From: Saprospiraceae bacterium UBA3362
GTDB taxonomy: Bacteria > Bacteroidota > Bacteroidia > Chitinophagales > Saprospiraceae
Assembly: GCA_002360455.1 (NCBI GenBank)
Contig: DEQQ01000073.1
Span: forward strand, 1-35,519
Reading direction: 5' to 3'
Length of the DNA: 35,519 nucleotides
The first letter of the stretch is position 1; each line of letters starts with the position of its first letter. The notes under the pieces are model-generated. The model searched no databases. It saw only the letters and a program-made list of their open reading frames with translations, and was not told the origin of the DNA. Of the stretch, positions 1-8,598 are shown piece by piece. The position numbers and the translations under genes were made by a program.

Positions 1-44
1 AAAAGTTTAGGAAACTTCTATTCTATCCATTGAACTATGAGACC
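1..44 (-). tRNA. tRNA-Arg (anticodon CCT), 5' part, cut by window edge
   Basis: Read on the minus strand from position 44, the sequence gives a 7-nt acceptor strand (44-38), T8-A9, a D-arm with GTTC pairing GAAT, then an anticodon arm whose 5-bp stem (GAAGT with ACTTT) encloses the loop TTCCTAA. The anticodon CCT is at positions 11-9 and reads the Arg codon AGG. The window stops at about tRNA position 44, so the variable loop, T-arm and 3' acceptor strand lie outside. This is a pattern call from cloverleaf geometry; the missing half prevents checking acceptor pairing. Confidence 0.88.
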
Positions 45-199
45 TCAATTGAATTTCGAGACAAAGTTAATTTTTTCAAGAAATTCATCATAATTTCTCT
101 CTGCCTTCGTTTTATTAGACTTTATGTCTTGAACAATTGCTTAATTCAAAGGTTTTTTTACTTGATCGACTTAAAAATTAATTAGAAATTCAAATAACT

Positions 200-583
200 A
201 TGAAAAATGTACTATTGATTTTAACCGTTTGCTCATTATTTGGTCTGGCTTGTAATGATGACAATCATTCAACCGGAGTAAGTTATCATGCCGATTTACT
301 TGCTCAGCCCGGATTTTCCGGATCAGGGCACGCTACAGCAGTATTGGTAGATTCTACACTGACTATTGACATTAGCTTTACAGGAGTGAATCCGGCCGAA
401 TCTGCTACTTTAGATGTTACAGGAGGTGGCACATCAACTTTAGGCAAGAGCATAAGCTCTCCATTCAAAACAAGTCTTAAAGCCAGTGCGGCTTTGATAG
501 ACAATCTGAATGCCGGCAAAGTTGCTGCTTCTGTAAGAACAACCAATGGTGGCATTGCCATCAAAGGAATATTGACAAAATAA
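200..583 (+). CDS. small CHRD-like lipoprotein
   Basis: A 127-residue protein. The first 17 residues form a hydrophobic signal ending in a lipobox-like G-L-A-C, so Cys18 is the likely lipidated residue. The rest resembles a CHRD domain: an N-terminal strand rich in Gly and Ala (GFSGSGHATA), a TLTIDISFTGV strand, and a C-terminal part with LNAGKVAASVRTTNGG before I-K-G, matching the 'aGk.yvnVhT...GeirG' end of that family. The usual metal-type histidines of CHRD are not conserved. The role is unknown; surface or periplasmic location is inferred from the signal. It starts at ATG 200 with no Shine-Dalgarno sequence. The thiolase follows 84 bp later on the same strand. Confidence 0.75.
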   Translation: MKNVLLILTVCSLFGLACNDDNHSTGVSYHADLLAQPGFSGSGHATAVLVDSTLTIDISFTGVNPAESATLDVTGGGTSTLGKSISSPFKTSLKASAALIDNLNAGKVAASVRTTNGGIAIKGILTK

Positions 584-667
584 TTTCACCAATCTTGACG
601 AATAAAACGAATTGTAAAGCATCCTAACTATCTCAAACTTGATTACTTAAAATTGGATTTCAAAAAT

Positions 668-1852
668 ATGCAAGAAGTTTATATTGTAGGGATTGCAAGA
701 ACACCGATGGGATCTTTCGGTGGTAGCCTAATGAGTTTATCTGCTGTTCAGCTGGGAAGTATAGCTATAAAAGCAGCCTTAGAAAGAGCCAATGTAGCAG
801 CCAAAGATGTCCAGGAAGTGTATTTTGGAAATGTACTTTCTGCCAATTTAGGTCAGGCTCCAGCAAGACAAGCGGCTATCTCTGCGGGAATTCCCTATTC
901 TGCAAACTGCACCACAGTCAATAAAGTCTGTGCCTCAGGAATGAAATCCATAAGTCTTGCAGCACAATCTATAATGTTGGGGTATTCGGATATTGTGGTC
1001 TGTGGCGGGATGGAAAGCATGAGCAACATTCCATACTACATTCCCAATGCCAGATGGGGCATGAAGTATGGTAGCTCAGAAATCATAGACGGCTTGCAAA
1101 AAGATGGTTTGACAGATGCTTACGGCAAAATGGCTATGGGAGTTTGTGCAGATGCTACAGCAAAGAAATATTCTATAGGCAGAGACGAGCAAGATGCGTT
1201 TACTGTCCAATCCTATCAACGATCTGCACAGGCTACAGAGTCCGGCAAATTTGTCAATGAAATTTGTCCGGTTACAATTCCAACTAAAAAAGGAGATCCA
1301 ATCGTTATTTCGGAAGATGAAGAATTTAAAAAAGTTGATTTCAGTAAAATCTCGGGATTGAAGCCGGTATTTTCAGCAGATGGAACTGTAACCGCAGCGA
1401 ATGCTTCTACGATGAATGACGGAGCTTCTGCTCTCATCTTAGTTAGTGAAAAAAAACTAAAAGAACTCAATCTAAAACCAATAGCTAGAATAGCCGGGTT
1501 TGCGGATGCAGAACAAGAACCGGAATGGTTTACTACAGCACCGACTTTGGCAGCTCCGTTGGCCGCCAAAAGGGCAGGCAAGTCCATGGCAGAAATAGAT
1601 TTTTTTGAAGTAAATGAAGCCTTTGCTGTCGTTGCATTAGCCTTCTCTAAGGTCTTGGAAATTCCACAAGATAAGCTCAATTTGAACGGAGGAGCAGTAT
1701 CTTTGGGTCATCCACTTGGCAGTTCAGGCTCGCGCATTGTATGTACTTTAAGTCAAATATTGAATCAACAAAATGGTAAGTTTGGTCTGGCTGCAATTTG
1801 TAACGGCGGAGGCGGAGCAACAGCATTGGTTGTTGAATCGATTAAGTCATAA
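668..1852 (+). CDS. thiolase (acetyl-CoA C-acetyl/acyltransferase)
   Basis: Thiolase-superfamily enzyme that condenses two acyl-CoAs or cleaves 3-ketoacyl-CoA. With the start at ATG 668 it has 394 residues, the normal length of biosynthetic thiolase. The catalytic set is complete: nucleophile Cys88 in VCASGM, His348 in GHPLG, and general-acid Cys378 in CNGGGG, plus the NEAFA motif near 316-320. A TTG at 653 could extend it by five residues, but MQEVYIVG matches where the fold begins. Cytosolic. Which pathway it serves (fatty-acid degradation, acetoacetyl-CoA or mevalonate) cannot be told from sequence alone; the next gene, a carotenoid hydroxylase 32 bp downstream, makes an isoprenoid link possible. 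Confidence 0.93.
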   Translation: MQEVYIVGIARTPMGSFGGSLMSLSAVQLGSIAIKAALERANVAAKDVQEVYFGNVLSANLGQAPARQAAISAGIPYSANCTTVNKVCASGMKSISLAAQSIMLGYSDIVVCGGMESMSNIPYYIPNARWGMKYGSSEIIDGLQKDGLTDAYGKMAMGVCADATAKKYSIGRDEQDAFTVQSYQRSAQATESGKFVNEICPVTIPTKKGDPIVISEDEEFKKVDFSKISGLKPVFSADGTVTAANASTMNDGASALILVSEKKLKELNLKPIARIAGFADAEQEPEWFTTAPTLAAPLAAKRAGKSMAEIDFFEVNEAFAVVALAFSKVLEIPQDKLNLNGGAVSLGHPLGSSGSRIVCTLSQILNQQNGKFGLAAICNGGGGATALVVESIKS

Positions 1853-1884
1853 AATTATTATAATTAATTAAGTCTCATTTGTTC

Positions 1885-2361
1885 ATGAGTTTCCTTGTTC
1901 CACTAATGTTGATTTTGGCTGCTTTTTTGGGGATGGAGTTTATGGCGTGGTTTACACACAAGTATGTCATGCATGGATTCCTTTGGTCATGGCATGAAGA
2001 TCATCACAAACCTCATCATGAGAAAAAAGGATTTTGGGAAAAGAATGATCGCTTCTTTTTGGTTTTTGCTGTTCCATCCTTTTTTTGCTACCTTTTAGGA
2101 AGTTTATTAGAAGAAACGAGATTTCTTTTATACATAGGAATTGGGATTTCAATTTACGGCATCTGTTATTTTCTTGTCCATGATGTATATATACACAGAA
2201 GATTTGATTGGTTTACCCATTTAGACAACCGTTATTCAAAAGCCATACTAAGAGCGCACGGTGCCCACCATGCTAAACAAACTAAAGAAGATTGTGAGTC
2301 TTTCGGGATGCTATTTGTAAACAAGAAATATTATGGTAATCGAGATAAAACCAAATCTTGA
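1885..2361 (+). CDS. crtZ: beta-carotene hydroxylase (CrtZ-type, fatty-acid hydroxylase superfamily)
   Basis: A 158-residue membrane di-iron hydroxylase. Four histidine clusters are visible: HKYVMH (25-30), HEDHH (37-41), HDVYIHRR in the middle, and HGAHH near the C-terminus. These are the iron ligands of the CrtZ and fatty-acid hydroxylase family. Hydrophobic segments at about 1-23 and 60-98 fit a small integral membrane protein. Known CrtZ enzymes hydroxylate the beta-ionone rings of beta-carotene to give zeaxanthin; the exact substrate here is inferred. A TTG at 1879 gives two more residues, but ATG 1885 is preferred. It lies 32 bp after the thiolase and is probably co-transcribed. No other carotenoid gene is in the window. 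Confidence 0.88.
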   Translation: MSFLVPLMLILAAFLGMEFMAWFTHKYVMHGFLWSWHEDHHKPHHEKKGFWEKNDRFFLVFAVPSFFCYLLGSLLEETRFLLYIGIGISIYGICYFLVHDVYIHRRFDWFTHLDNRYSKAILRAHGAHHAKQTKEDCESFGMLFVNKKYYGNRDKTKS

Positions 2362-2490
2362 TTAGTTACATTAATATGGATTTTCTTTTCTTCAATAACA
2401 ACTATTTCTTCATATTCAAAATGAATTGCAGCATCGATATCAACTAAGAAATAGAGTTATACTTCAAAAGCCCAAAGGATTTCAATATAT

Positions 2491-4980
2491 TTACCTACCT
2501 CCACCCATTCCTGATCCTTGTCCATCTCCTTCTCCCTGCTTAAGGTCATCATTGATTGCACCTTTCTTACTCTTTTTGGGTTGTTGTCCAAACTCCATCT
2601 TACCAAATCGATAGTCTATTGATGCTCTTACTCCCCAGCCCGCAAATTTGCTCTTTTGATCATAAACAAATTGCTTTGACTCGAAGTAGGAATTAATATT
2701 CATTTTGGGATGAAAAGGATTATCTACACCAATGCTGATTCCACCTTTCTTCTTCCACATTTCCTTACGCAATCCGAGACTGTACACAAACCAAGTAGCC
2801 TGCTGTCCCTGTGTCGTCAGCTTTGGGGAATTGTAAAATCCAAAAAAAGTTACACTCCAATTGGGGTTGAGATAGACCATTGCGAAGGCATTTAGGTTGA
2901 AGTTAACTCCATCATTTCTAACACCTGCAAATTGTTGGCTTTTGATTTTTTGATAGAAAACATTTGCGGTGCTGTTCAAAATAATTTTATTCAACCTGAC
3001 TACACCGGCCGTAATGCTCATCCCACTGGACAATGAGGTGGCTAGATTATTATAGGTAGAGTTCACTCTTCCTAAGGAATCAATAAATCTATAATTATCA
3101 ATTAAATCTGTAGTCGTCTTATAATACACTGAGCTATTGAAATTGATAAAATTCTTTGAGTACGAATGAGCAAGTTCAAAGGACTCCGTTAACTCAGGAG
3201 CAAGTGCAGGATTGCCATAGGAAATATTATTGGGGTCGTTAAAATTAATGTATGGGTTCAAATAAAACATAGAGGGTCTTTGAATTCTTCTAGAATAAGA
3301 TCCTTTTATACTTCCGTTCTTCAGGTTATAAGAAAGCAAGCCGGAAGGAATCCAAGAACCATATCCATTTGAGAAGGTAGATTCGTTTTGTGTCTTTCCT
3401 TCTATTGCGGTTGACTCAAATCTAAGACCTGCTCTTGCCGTCAATTTTTTACTCAAAGGAAAGGTGAACTGACTGTATGCTGCCAAAACATTTTGGTTGT
3501 AATCGAACACATTGTCTCTGCTTTTATCTCTTAAGTAGTTCATCGAAGTAAAATTCAATGTATCATAATAAATATCAGAAAACACGGTTCTTAAAATCGT
3601 CTTTGCTCCAAGCTCAAGATTATAGTTTTTCTTAATAGGATGCAAGTAATCCATCGCAAAAGTCAACTCCTTATTATATCCTGCGTTAGGAGAATGTTCC
3701 ACATAATTTAATACTGAACTCGAATCAAATTGATTCGTTTCGTAGTTGCTGCTTCGATTGCTGTAGGAATATTGAGATGAAATTGAAAATTCGCGATCTG
3801 ATTCTTTAGAAAACGTTTTCTTGTAATCTAAATTGACATCTGCTCCCAAATTGCGATTGACAATACTTCCTTCTCTGCTGAAAGCTTCCGCAATACTATT
3901 TATAGTATTTCCCAAATATGTAGTAGAATTGTTATTGTTGGCAAATTGATGCACAGGAGTTCTCAATGAAAAAGTCAGACTGTTCTTATCGTTGATATCG
4001 TAATCTGATCCAAGTTGCAGAAACAGACCTCCACCATTATTGGTTGCTGTCCCTGATTGTTTGAGTATTGGATTTACCGGAACTAAGTAATTCTGACGGA
4101 AGGTATTAAATTCCGAATTTCCTCTCCAAAAATGACCTCCAATATTGGCATTGAAGCCTATTTTTCCCTGTCGTGAAGACAGATTGGTTCCTATAAAATT
4201 GGATCTTGTTCCTAAGCTAGCATTGATTGATCCACTTAATCCACGCATCTTTTTTGTTTTAGTAATAATATTGACAATGCCTGCTGTTCCTTCCGCGTCA
4301 TACTTGGCTCCCGGCTGAGTAATTACTTCGACTTTTTCTATAACGTCTGCAGGAATCATTTTGAGAGCATCTCCTACATTGGTTGACATTATGCTTGAAG
4401 GTTTTCCGTTGATCAATATTTGAACATTGGTCGAACCACGCAGTGACACATTTCCTTGTGGGTCTACTGCCAACATTGGAGTTCTGCGCAATACTTCTGA
4501 TGCATCTCCACCTTTTGTCGTCACATCTTTCTCTGCATTGTAAACAATTCTGTCTATTTTATTCTCGACTATGTCCTTGGTTCCTGTTACTGTAACTTCA
4601 TTAAGACTTTTGGCTAATGGACTTAGGTAAATTTTCCCTAAATCATGAACTGTAATATCTTTATTAATCTTATAAGGGCCAATAATTTTGGTCTGATATC
4701 CTAAATATGAAATGACAAGTTCGTATTTCATATTTTTGAGTTCCTTGAATTTGAATTTTCCGTCGTCATCTGTAAGTTGGCCATCTTTTTCTATATCTTC
4801 TAATGCTTCTCTTAAAACTACATTGGCGTAGGTTAATGCTTGGTTTGTCAAGGAGTCTAAAACTACTCCCGAGATTTTACCAACACCGGGAACTTGAGCT
4901 GCTCCCATGCCACCGCCCATAACTTGAGCGTAAAAATTACAAGCTAAAAGAAAAAAGAAAAGGATACAAATGTTTTTCAT
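2491..4980 (-). CDS. TonB-dependent outer-membrane receptor with CarboxypepD_reg-like domain
   Basis: 829 residues. A signal peptide (about 1-19, ending FYAQ) is followed by a carboxypeptidase-regulatory-like beta-sandwich (about 34-115, beginning GKISGVVLD), a TonB plug (about 120-240, with the ASEVLRRTPM and INGKP motifs) and a long aromatic-rich beta-barrel to about 810. This architecture matches the 'outer membrane beta-barrel' family of Bacteroidota. The tail is low-complexity (GDGQGSGMGGGR), and a Gly/Met-rich stretch also sits just after the signal. The substrate is not predictable: no SusD partner or sigma/anti-sigma pair is adjacent, which argues against a standard polysaccharide-utilisation locus. 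It converges with crtZ, leaving 129 bp with no clear terminator. Confidence 0.92.
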   Translation of the reverse strand: MKNICILFFFLLACNFYAQVMGGGMGAAQVPGVGKISGVVLDSLTNQALTYANVVLREALEDIEKDGQLTDDDGKFKFKELKNMKYELVISYLGYQTKIIGPYKINKDITVHDLGKIYLSPLAKSLNEVTVTGTKDIVENKIDRIVYNAEKDVTTKGGDASEVLRRTPMLAVDPQGNVSLRGSTNVQILINGKPSSIMSTNVGDALKMIPADVIEKVEVITQPGAKYDAEGTAGIVNIITKTKKMRGLSGSINASLGTRSNFIGTNLSSRQGKIGFNANIGGHFWRGNSEFNTFRQNYLVPVNPILKQSGTATNNGGGLFLQLGSDYDINDKNSLTFSLRTPVHQFANNNNSTTYLGNTINSIAEAFSREGSIVNRNLGADVNLDYKKTFSKESDREFSISSQYSYSNRSSNYETNQFDSSSVLNYVEHSPNAGYNKELTFAMDYLHPIKKNYNLELGAKTILRTVFSDIYYDTLNFTSMNYLRDKSRDNVFDYNQNVLAAYSQFTFPLSKKLTARAGLRFESTAIEGKTQNESTFSNGYGSWIPSGLLSYNLKNGSIKGSYSRRIQRPSMFYLNPYINFNDPNNISYGNPALAPELTESFELAHSYSKNFINFNSSVYYKTTTDLIDNYRFIDSLGRVNSTYNNLATSLSSGMSITAGVVRLNKIILNSTANVFYQKIKSQQFAGVRNDGVNFNLNAFAMVYLNPNWSVTFFGFYNSPKLTTQGQQATWFVYSLGLRKEMWKKKGGISIGVDNPFHPKMNINSYFESKQFVYDQKSKFAGWGVRASIDYRFGKMEFGQQPKKSKKGAINDDLKQGEGDGQGSGMGGGR

Positions 4981-5293
4981 CGGAATACTAATAATGGATT
5001 GTAAGTCTTATGCAATAAAATGATAAAAATAAAATTGCATGTTAATAAAATAATGAATTAATTCGATTTCACTTTTGAGTAGAATTAACGATTTGAGAGT
5101 CAAAGTAAGAATCAACAAATAAATCTATGAAATGATTCCTAAAACAATTCTAATTTTTTATTCCGACTAAATAAAATGCATGAGCCGGCCGGAGTGCTTG
5201 GTCGCGATGAAATCGCGACGGAGTGAAACGAACCACATAGGACGGCGACCCTCGCTGTTGCGAGGGTCATGCCCTACATATTTTCAAAACTAT
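4981..5293. other. intergenic region with structured repeat copy A
   Basis: The gap lies between the TonB-receptor start (4980) and the stop of the S41 peptidase gene (5294), both on the minus strand. The part next to the receptor (4981-5170) is very AT-rich and should hold the receptor promoter, although I find no exact TAnnTTTG box on the minus strand. The rest is the GC-rich structured repeat at 5178-5274, annotated separately. No coding sequence is supported. Confidence 0.6.
5178..5274 (+). repeat. GC-rich structured dispersed element, copy A
   Basis: A 97-bp GC-rich block in AT-rich surroundings, homologous to 26723-26826. Visible pairings are: P1 GCAT 5178-5181 with ATGC 5269-5272; P2 GCCGGCC 5184-5190 with GGACGGC 5240-5246, carrying one G.A mismatch at the fifth pair; P3 GTCGCGAT 5201-5208 with ATCGCGAC 5212-5219 around a GAA loop; P4 GACCCTCGC 5247-5255 with GCGAGGGTC 5260-5268 around TGTT. 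P2 and P4 abut with no unpaired base. It begins GCATGAG and ends GGGTCATGCCC, as does copy B. It sits 20 bp beyond the stop of the S41 protease gene, in the opposite orientation to it as written. It could be a REP-like mobile element or an RNA. I do not recognise a named family. Confidence 0.85.
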
Positions 5294-8200
5294 TTATTTT
5301 TTAGGATAAACCGGAGGTGCAGGTTCTTTGAAGGTTTTATTTTTTATTTGAGACAACATCAATTCTATAGCTTTATCCAATTGTTGATCTTCTCCGGCAA
5401 ATGCTCTTGCAGGATCGTTATCGATCACAATGTCCGGATCTACGCCATGGCCTTCAATCTCCCACTGAGTTCCATCTACATCATATCTTGCAAATTCCGG
5501 TCTGTTCAAAAATCCACCATCTACAATAGGAAGAGTGCCGCGAATACCGACCACTCCGCCCCATGATCTTTTACCGATAATAGTGCCCAATTTATGTTTT
5601 CTAAATCGGTAAGCAAAAATATCTCCATCACTTGCGGACCACTCATCGATCAATGCAACTTTTGGCCCTACGATCTGCTCTGTTGGTTCAAAAGTTGGTG
5701 TGCTGTTTCTCATGCGAGTTACTTGCACAGGTTCTCTTCTCAATCTCTCGATGATATGAGGTGAAACATTTCCCCCACCATTTCCTCTATCATCCACGAT
5801 CAATGCTTCTTTATCTAATTGTGCGTAAAAATGTTTTACAAATTCATTCAATCCATTAGAGCCCATATCCGGAATATGAACGTAGCCTACTCTTCCTCCA
5901 GTTGCTTTATTTACTTTTTCATAATTGGATTCTACCCAATTGTAATAAATTAACTTCTGCTCATCGCCTGTTGGAATTACCGTAACAGTGCGCGAACCTG
6001 ACTCAGAAGGAGAAGAGTTTAGAGTAAGTTTGACCTGCTTGTCTGCTGTCCCAACGAGTAATGTATAAACATCTTTGACGGTATTGGTAGGAATGCCATT
6101 TACAGCTATAATGTAATCTCCGTCTTTTGCATTTACTCCTATTTCTGTCAATGGAGAACGCACTGATTTTTCCCAATTCTGCCCCTTGTAGATTTTTTGA
6201 ATTTTATAATATCCGGATGCATCAGGAACGATTAGTGCTCCTAACAATCCCATGCTAATTTTTTCTGCTTTCGGATAGTCACCTCCTCCTACATAAGCGT
6301 GACCACAGTTTAATTCTCCTATCAATTCTCCAAGAATGTAGGTCAAATCTGTTCTATGATTGACATAAGGCAACAAGCTTGCATAATTGTCGCGCATCTT
6401 TTCCCAATCTACACCATGCAATCCCGGATCATAAAAGAAATCACGCATCTGTCTCCAACATTCAAAATAAATTTGATTCCACTCCGCCTTGCGATCTACC
6501 AATACTTTCATGTCCGACAAATTCAAAGAAGATTCCAAACTTGCTTTTCCTGAAGGGATATCAATAATGTAATAAGCTCCAGCATTATTGATCATCATTT
6601 TTTTATTATCTGCACTAAAAGAATATCCATTGGCTTCTCCAACTTCGGTTTCTTTCTGTGTATTCACATCATAGAAAAACAATTTTGGTCTATTTCCCAT
6701 AGATGATTTTGTGTAAAACAATTTATCTCCTACAGAATGAAGGCCAAAATAATTTCCTGCGGATGTAGGCAGTTCTCCTATGCGAGAAATAATGCCATCA
6801 AAGTCGATATCCTTGGAAGGCTCTGTTGATTTTTTATCCTCTTTTTTCTCATCTTTTTTGTCTGTATTTGCTGCAGGAGTTTCCTTTATTGCAACCTCAT
6901 CACTTTTTGGTTCGAAAATATTTTTAACATCTTTTCTCAAAGTAATGTAATAGATTTTAGACAGGTCAAAATAGGCATAATTCCACTCTACATTGTTATA
7001 GGAAGGATTAAAAGTTCTTTGGGAAATGAAATACAAAAATTTTCCGTCTGCACTAAAATGTGGAGCATAAGAGTCAAACCAACTTTCGGTCACTGTGTAA
7101 TTTGATTTTGAGGACAGGGAGTAAATGTTAACCATAGCATTTCCCTTTCTGTTGGGCAAAGTATAAGCTAAATATTTGCTGTCCGGCGACCAATTGAAAT
7201 CCCGAATTTCTCCTGCTTCAGAATAAATTACTTTGGTTACATTTTTGGATCCAACTTCCACGATATATACATTTTGATTTCGGTCACTGTAACTGAGGTA
7301 TTTTGAATCCGGAGACCAAGCTAAACCGTACATATAGTTTTTGTTATTCTTCGTGATTTGGACGGGTTTGCTTTCTCCTTTTCCATCAATGATGTACAAT
7401 TCATCTTCTCCTGTAGCATCAGAAATGTAGGCTATGTTTTTTCCATCAGGAGACCATACAGCATCTCTTTCATGAGCGCCGGAAGAATTGGTCAAATTTC
7501 TAACAACCCCATTTTTTGCCGGCACTGTAAAAATATCTCCACGAGCTACGAATACTGCTCTGTTTCCATCAGAACCTAAATCCCAATTCTCTACATAATC
7601 CTTTGCATTTACATACTTATTTCTTCCTGCAGCAAAATCTTCTTGAATCGAAATGGAAACTGCTGTAACTTGATCATTGGTCAAGTCCAATTTATGAATG
7701 ACCCCTCCTTTTTCGAAAACAATGAATCGGTCTCCTAACGAAGGAAACTTCACATCAAAATCGGTGAAATTGGTCACTTTTTTAGTTTGTTTTGTATTGA
7801 GGTCATAGCAAAAAATATTCATTCTTGCATCTCTGTCTGACAGATAATAGATCTTGTTTCCAGCCCACATCGGGATGATATCTTGGTGTTTGTTATCTGT
7901 TATTTTGCTGGTTTGTTTTGTAGCAAAATCATAGATCCAGATCTCATCTGCTTGTCCACCGGTGTATCGTTTCCAGGTTCTAAATTCTCTGAACACTCTG
8001 TTGAAAGCCAATTTTGACTTGTCCGGAGAATACGAACAAAAACCTCCTGAAACGAAAGGCAATTGTTCCGGAGTGGCGGCATTGGTCTTGGCAAGATAGA
8101 GCTGCCCTCTCCAGTCATTCCATTCCTTCCATCTGGATCTGTACACAATGTTTTCATTATCTCTCCAGGTCATACAAAGATTATTGGGACCCATTCTGTC

Positions 8201-8533
8201 CGACACGTCATCGCGTCCTAGGGTTGCTGTGTAAGTCAATCTTTTTGGAACGCCTCCTTCTGCCGACATAGAATAAATCTCGCTATTGCCATCATATTGG
8301 CCGGTAAATGCAATAGTTTTTCCATCTGGAGAAAATCTTGCAAATAATTCCATCCCAACGTGGTTGGTCAATCTTCTTGCCACTCCGCCATTGACTCCGG
8401 CTGAATAAAGATCTCCGGCATAGGAAAATACTATTTTATCCCCGCTCTGAGTTGGGAATCTTAATAATTTGGTTTCTTGAGCTAATGCTAGATTGCTCAG
8501 GAAAATAGTAAACAAAAGAACAAACTTGTGCAT
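5294..8533 (-). CDS. tricorn-type S41 peptidase with PD40 propeller and PDZ domain, exported
   Basis: 1079 residues, about the length of archaeal tricorn protease. After a signal peptide (1-18, ending NLALAQ) come PD40/WD40-like propeller repeats (about 25-550) with motifs such as FSPDGKTIAFTG, WSPDGKNIAYIS and WSPDSKYLAYT. A charged linker (DKKDEKKEDKK, about 560-575), the helical C1 region, a PDZ domain (about 790-850) and the S41 catalytic domain follow. The catalytic residues fit tricorn: His745 in CGHAY, nucleophile Ser968 in WSASDGD and Glu1027 in IEGHGVDPD. Known tricorn trims peptides released by other proteases; export here implies a periplasmic peptide scavenger, which is inference. 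A -7 box lies 17 bp before the ATG. Confidence 0.93.
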   Translation of the reverse strand: MHKFVLLFTIFLSNLALAQETKLLRFPTQSGDKIVFSYAGDLYSAGVNGGVARRLTNHVGMELFARFSPDGKTIAFTGQYDGNSEIYSMSAEGGVPKRLTYTATLGRDDVSDRMGPNNLCMTWRDNENIVYRSRWKEWNDWRGQLYLAKTNAATPEQLPFVSGGFCSYSPDKSKLAFNRVFREFRTWKRYTGGQADEIWIYDFATKQTSKITDNKHQDIIPMWAGNKIYYLSDRDARMNIFCYDLNTKQTKKVTNFTDFDVKFPSLGDRFIVFEKGGVIHKLDLTNDQVTAVSISIQEDFAAGRNKYVNAKDYVENWDLGSDGNRAVFVARGDIFTVPAKNGVVRNLTNSSGAHERDAVWSPDGKNIAYISDATGEDELYIIDGKGESKPVQITKNNKNYMYGLAWSPDSKYLSYSDRNQNVYIVEVGSKNVTKVIYSEAGEIRDFNWSPDSKYLAYTLPNRKGNAMVNIYSLSSKSNYTVTESWFDSYAPHFSADGKFLYFISQRTFNPSYNNVEWNYAYFDLSKIYYITLRKDVKNIFEPKSDEVAIKETPAANTDKKDEKKEDKKSTEPSKDIDFDGIISRIGELPTSAGNYFGLHSVGDKLFYTKSSMGNRPKLFFYDVNTQKETEVGEANGYSFSADNKKMMINNAGAYYIIDIPSGKASLESSLNLSDMKVLVDRKAEWNQIYFECWRQMRDFFYDPGLHGVDWEKMRDNYASLLPYVNHRTDLTYILGELIGELNCGHAYVGGGDYPKAEKISMGLLGALIVPDASGYYKIQKIYKGQNWEKSVRSPLTEIGVNAKDGDYIIAVNGIPTNTVKDVYTLLVGTADKQVKLTLNSSPSESGSRTVTVIPTGDEQKLIYYNWVESNYEKVNKATGGRVGYVHIPDMGSNGLNEFVKHFYAQLDKEALIVDDRGNGGGNVSPHIIERLRREPVQVTRMRNSTPTFEPTEQIVGPKVALIDEWSASDGDIFAYRFRKHKLGTIIGKRSWGGVVGIRGTLPIVDGGFLNRPEFARYDVDGTQWEIEGHGVDPDIVIDNDPARAFAGEDQQLDKAIELMLSQIKNKTFKEPAPPVYPKK

Positions 8534-8550
8534 ATATGAAATATTTGAAG

Positions 8551-8558
8551 CAAATGTA
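8551..8558 (-). promoter_or_regulatory. -7 box (TACATTTG) for the S41 peptidase gene
   Basis: On the minus strand TACATTTG matches the Bacteroidota -7 consensus TAnnTTTG exactly and ends 17 bp before ATG 8533. This predicts a leader of about 10-13 nt with no room for a Shine-Dalgarno site. No TTG is present at the expected -33 spacing. Confidence 0.55.
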
Positions 8559-8598
8559 CGAAATTATTCGTAATGCAGCTAGATAAATAAAAATATTT

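Noticed and set aside
1216..1680. 154-codon open frame opposite the thiolase gene
   Set aside because: It mirrors the coding frame of an intact thiolase and has no domain of its own.
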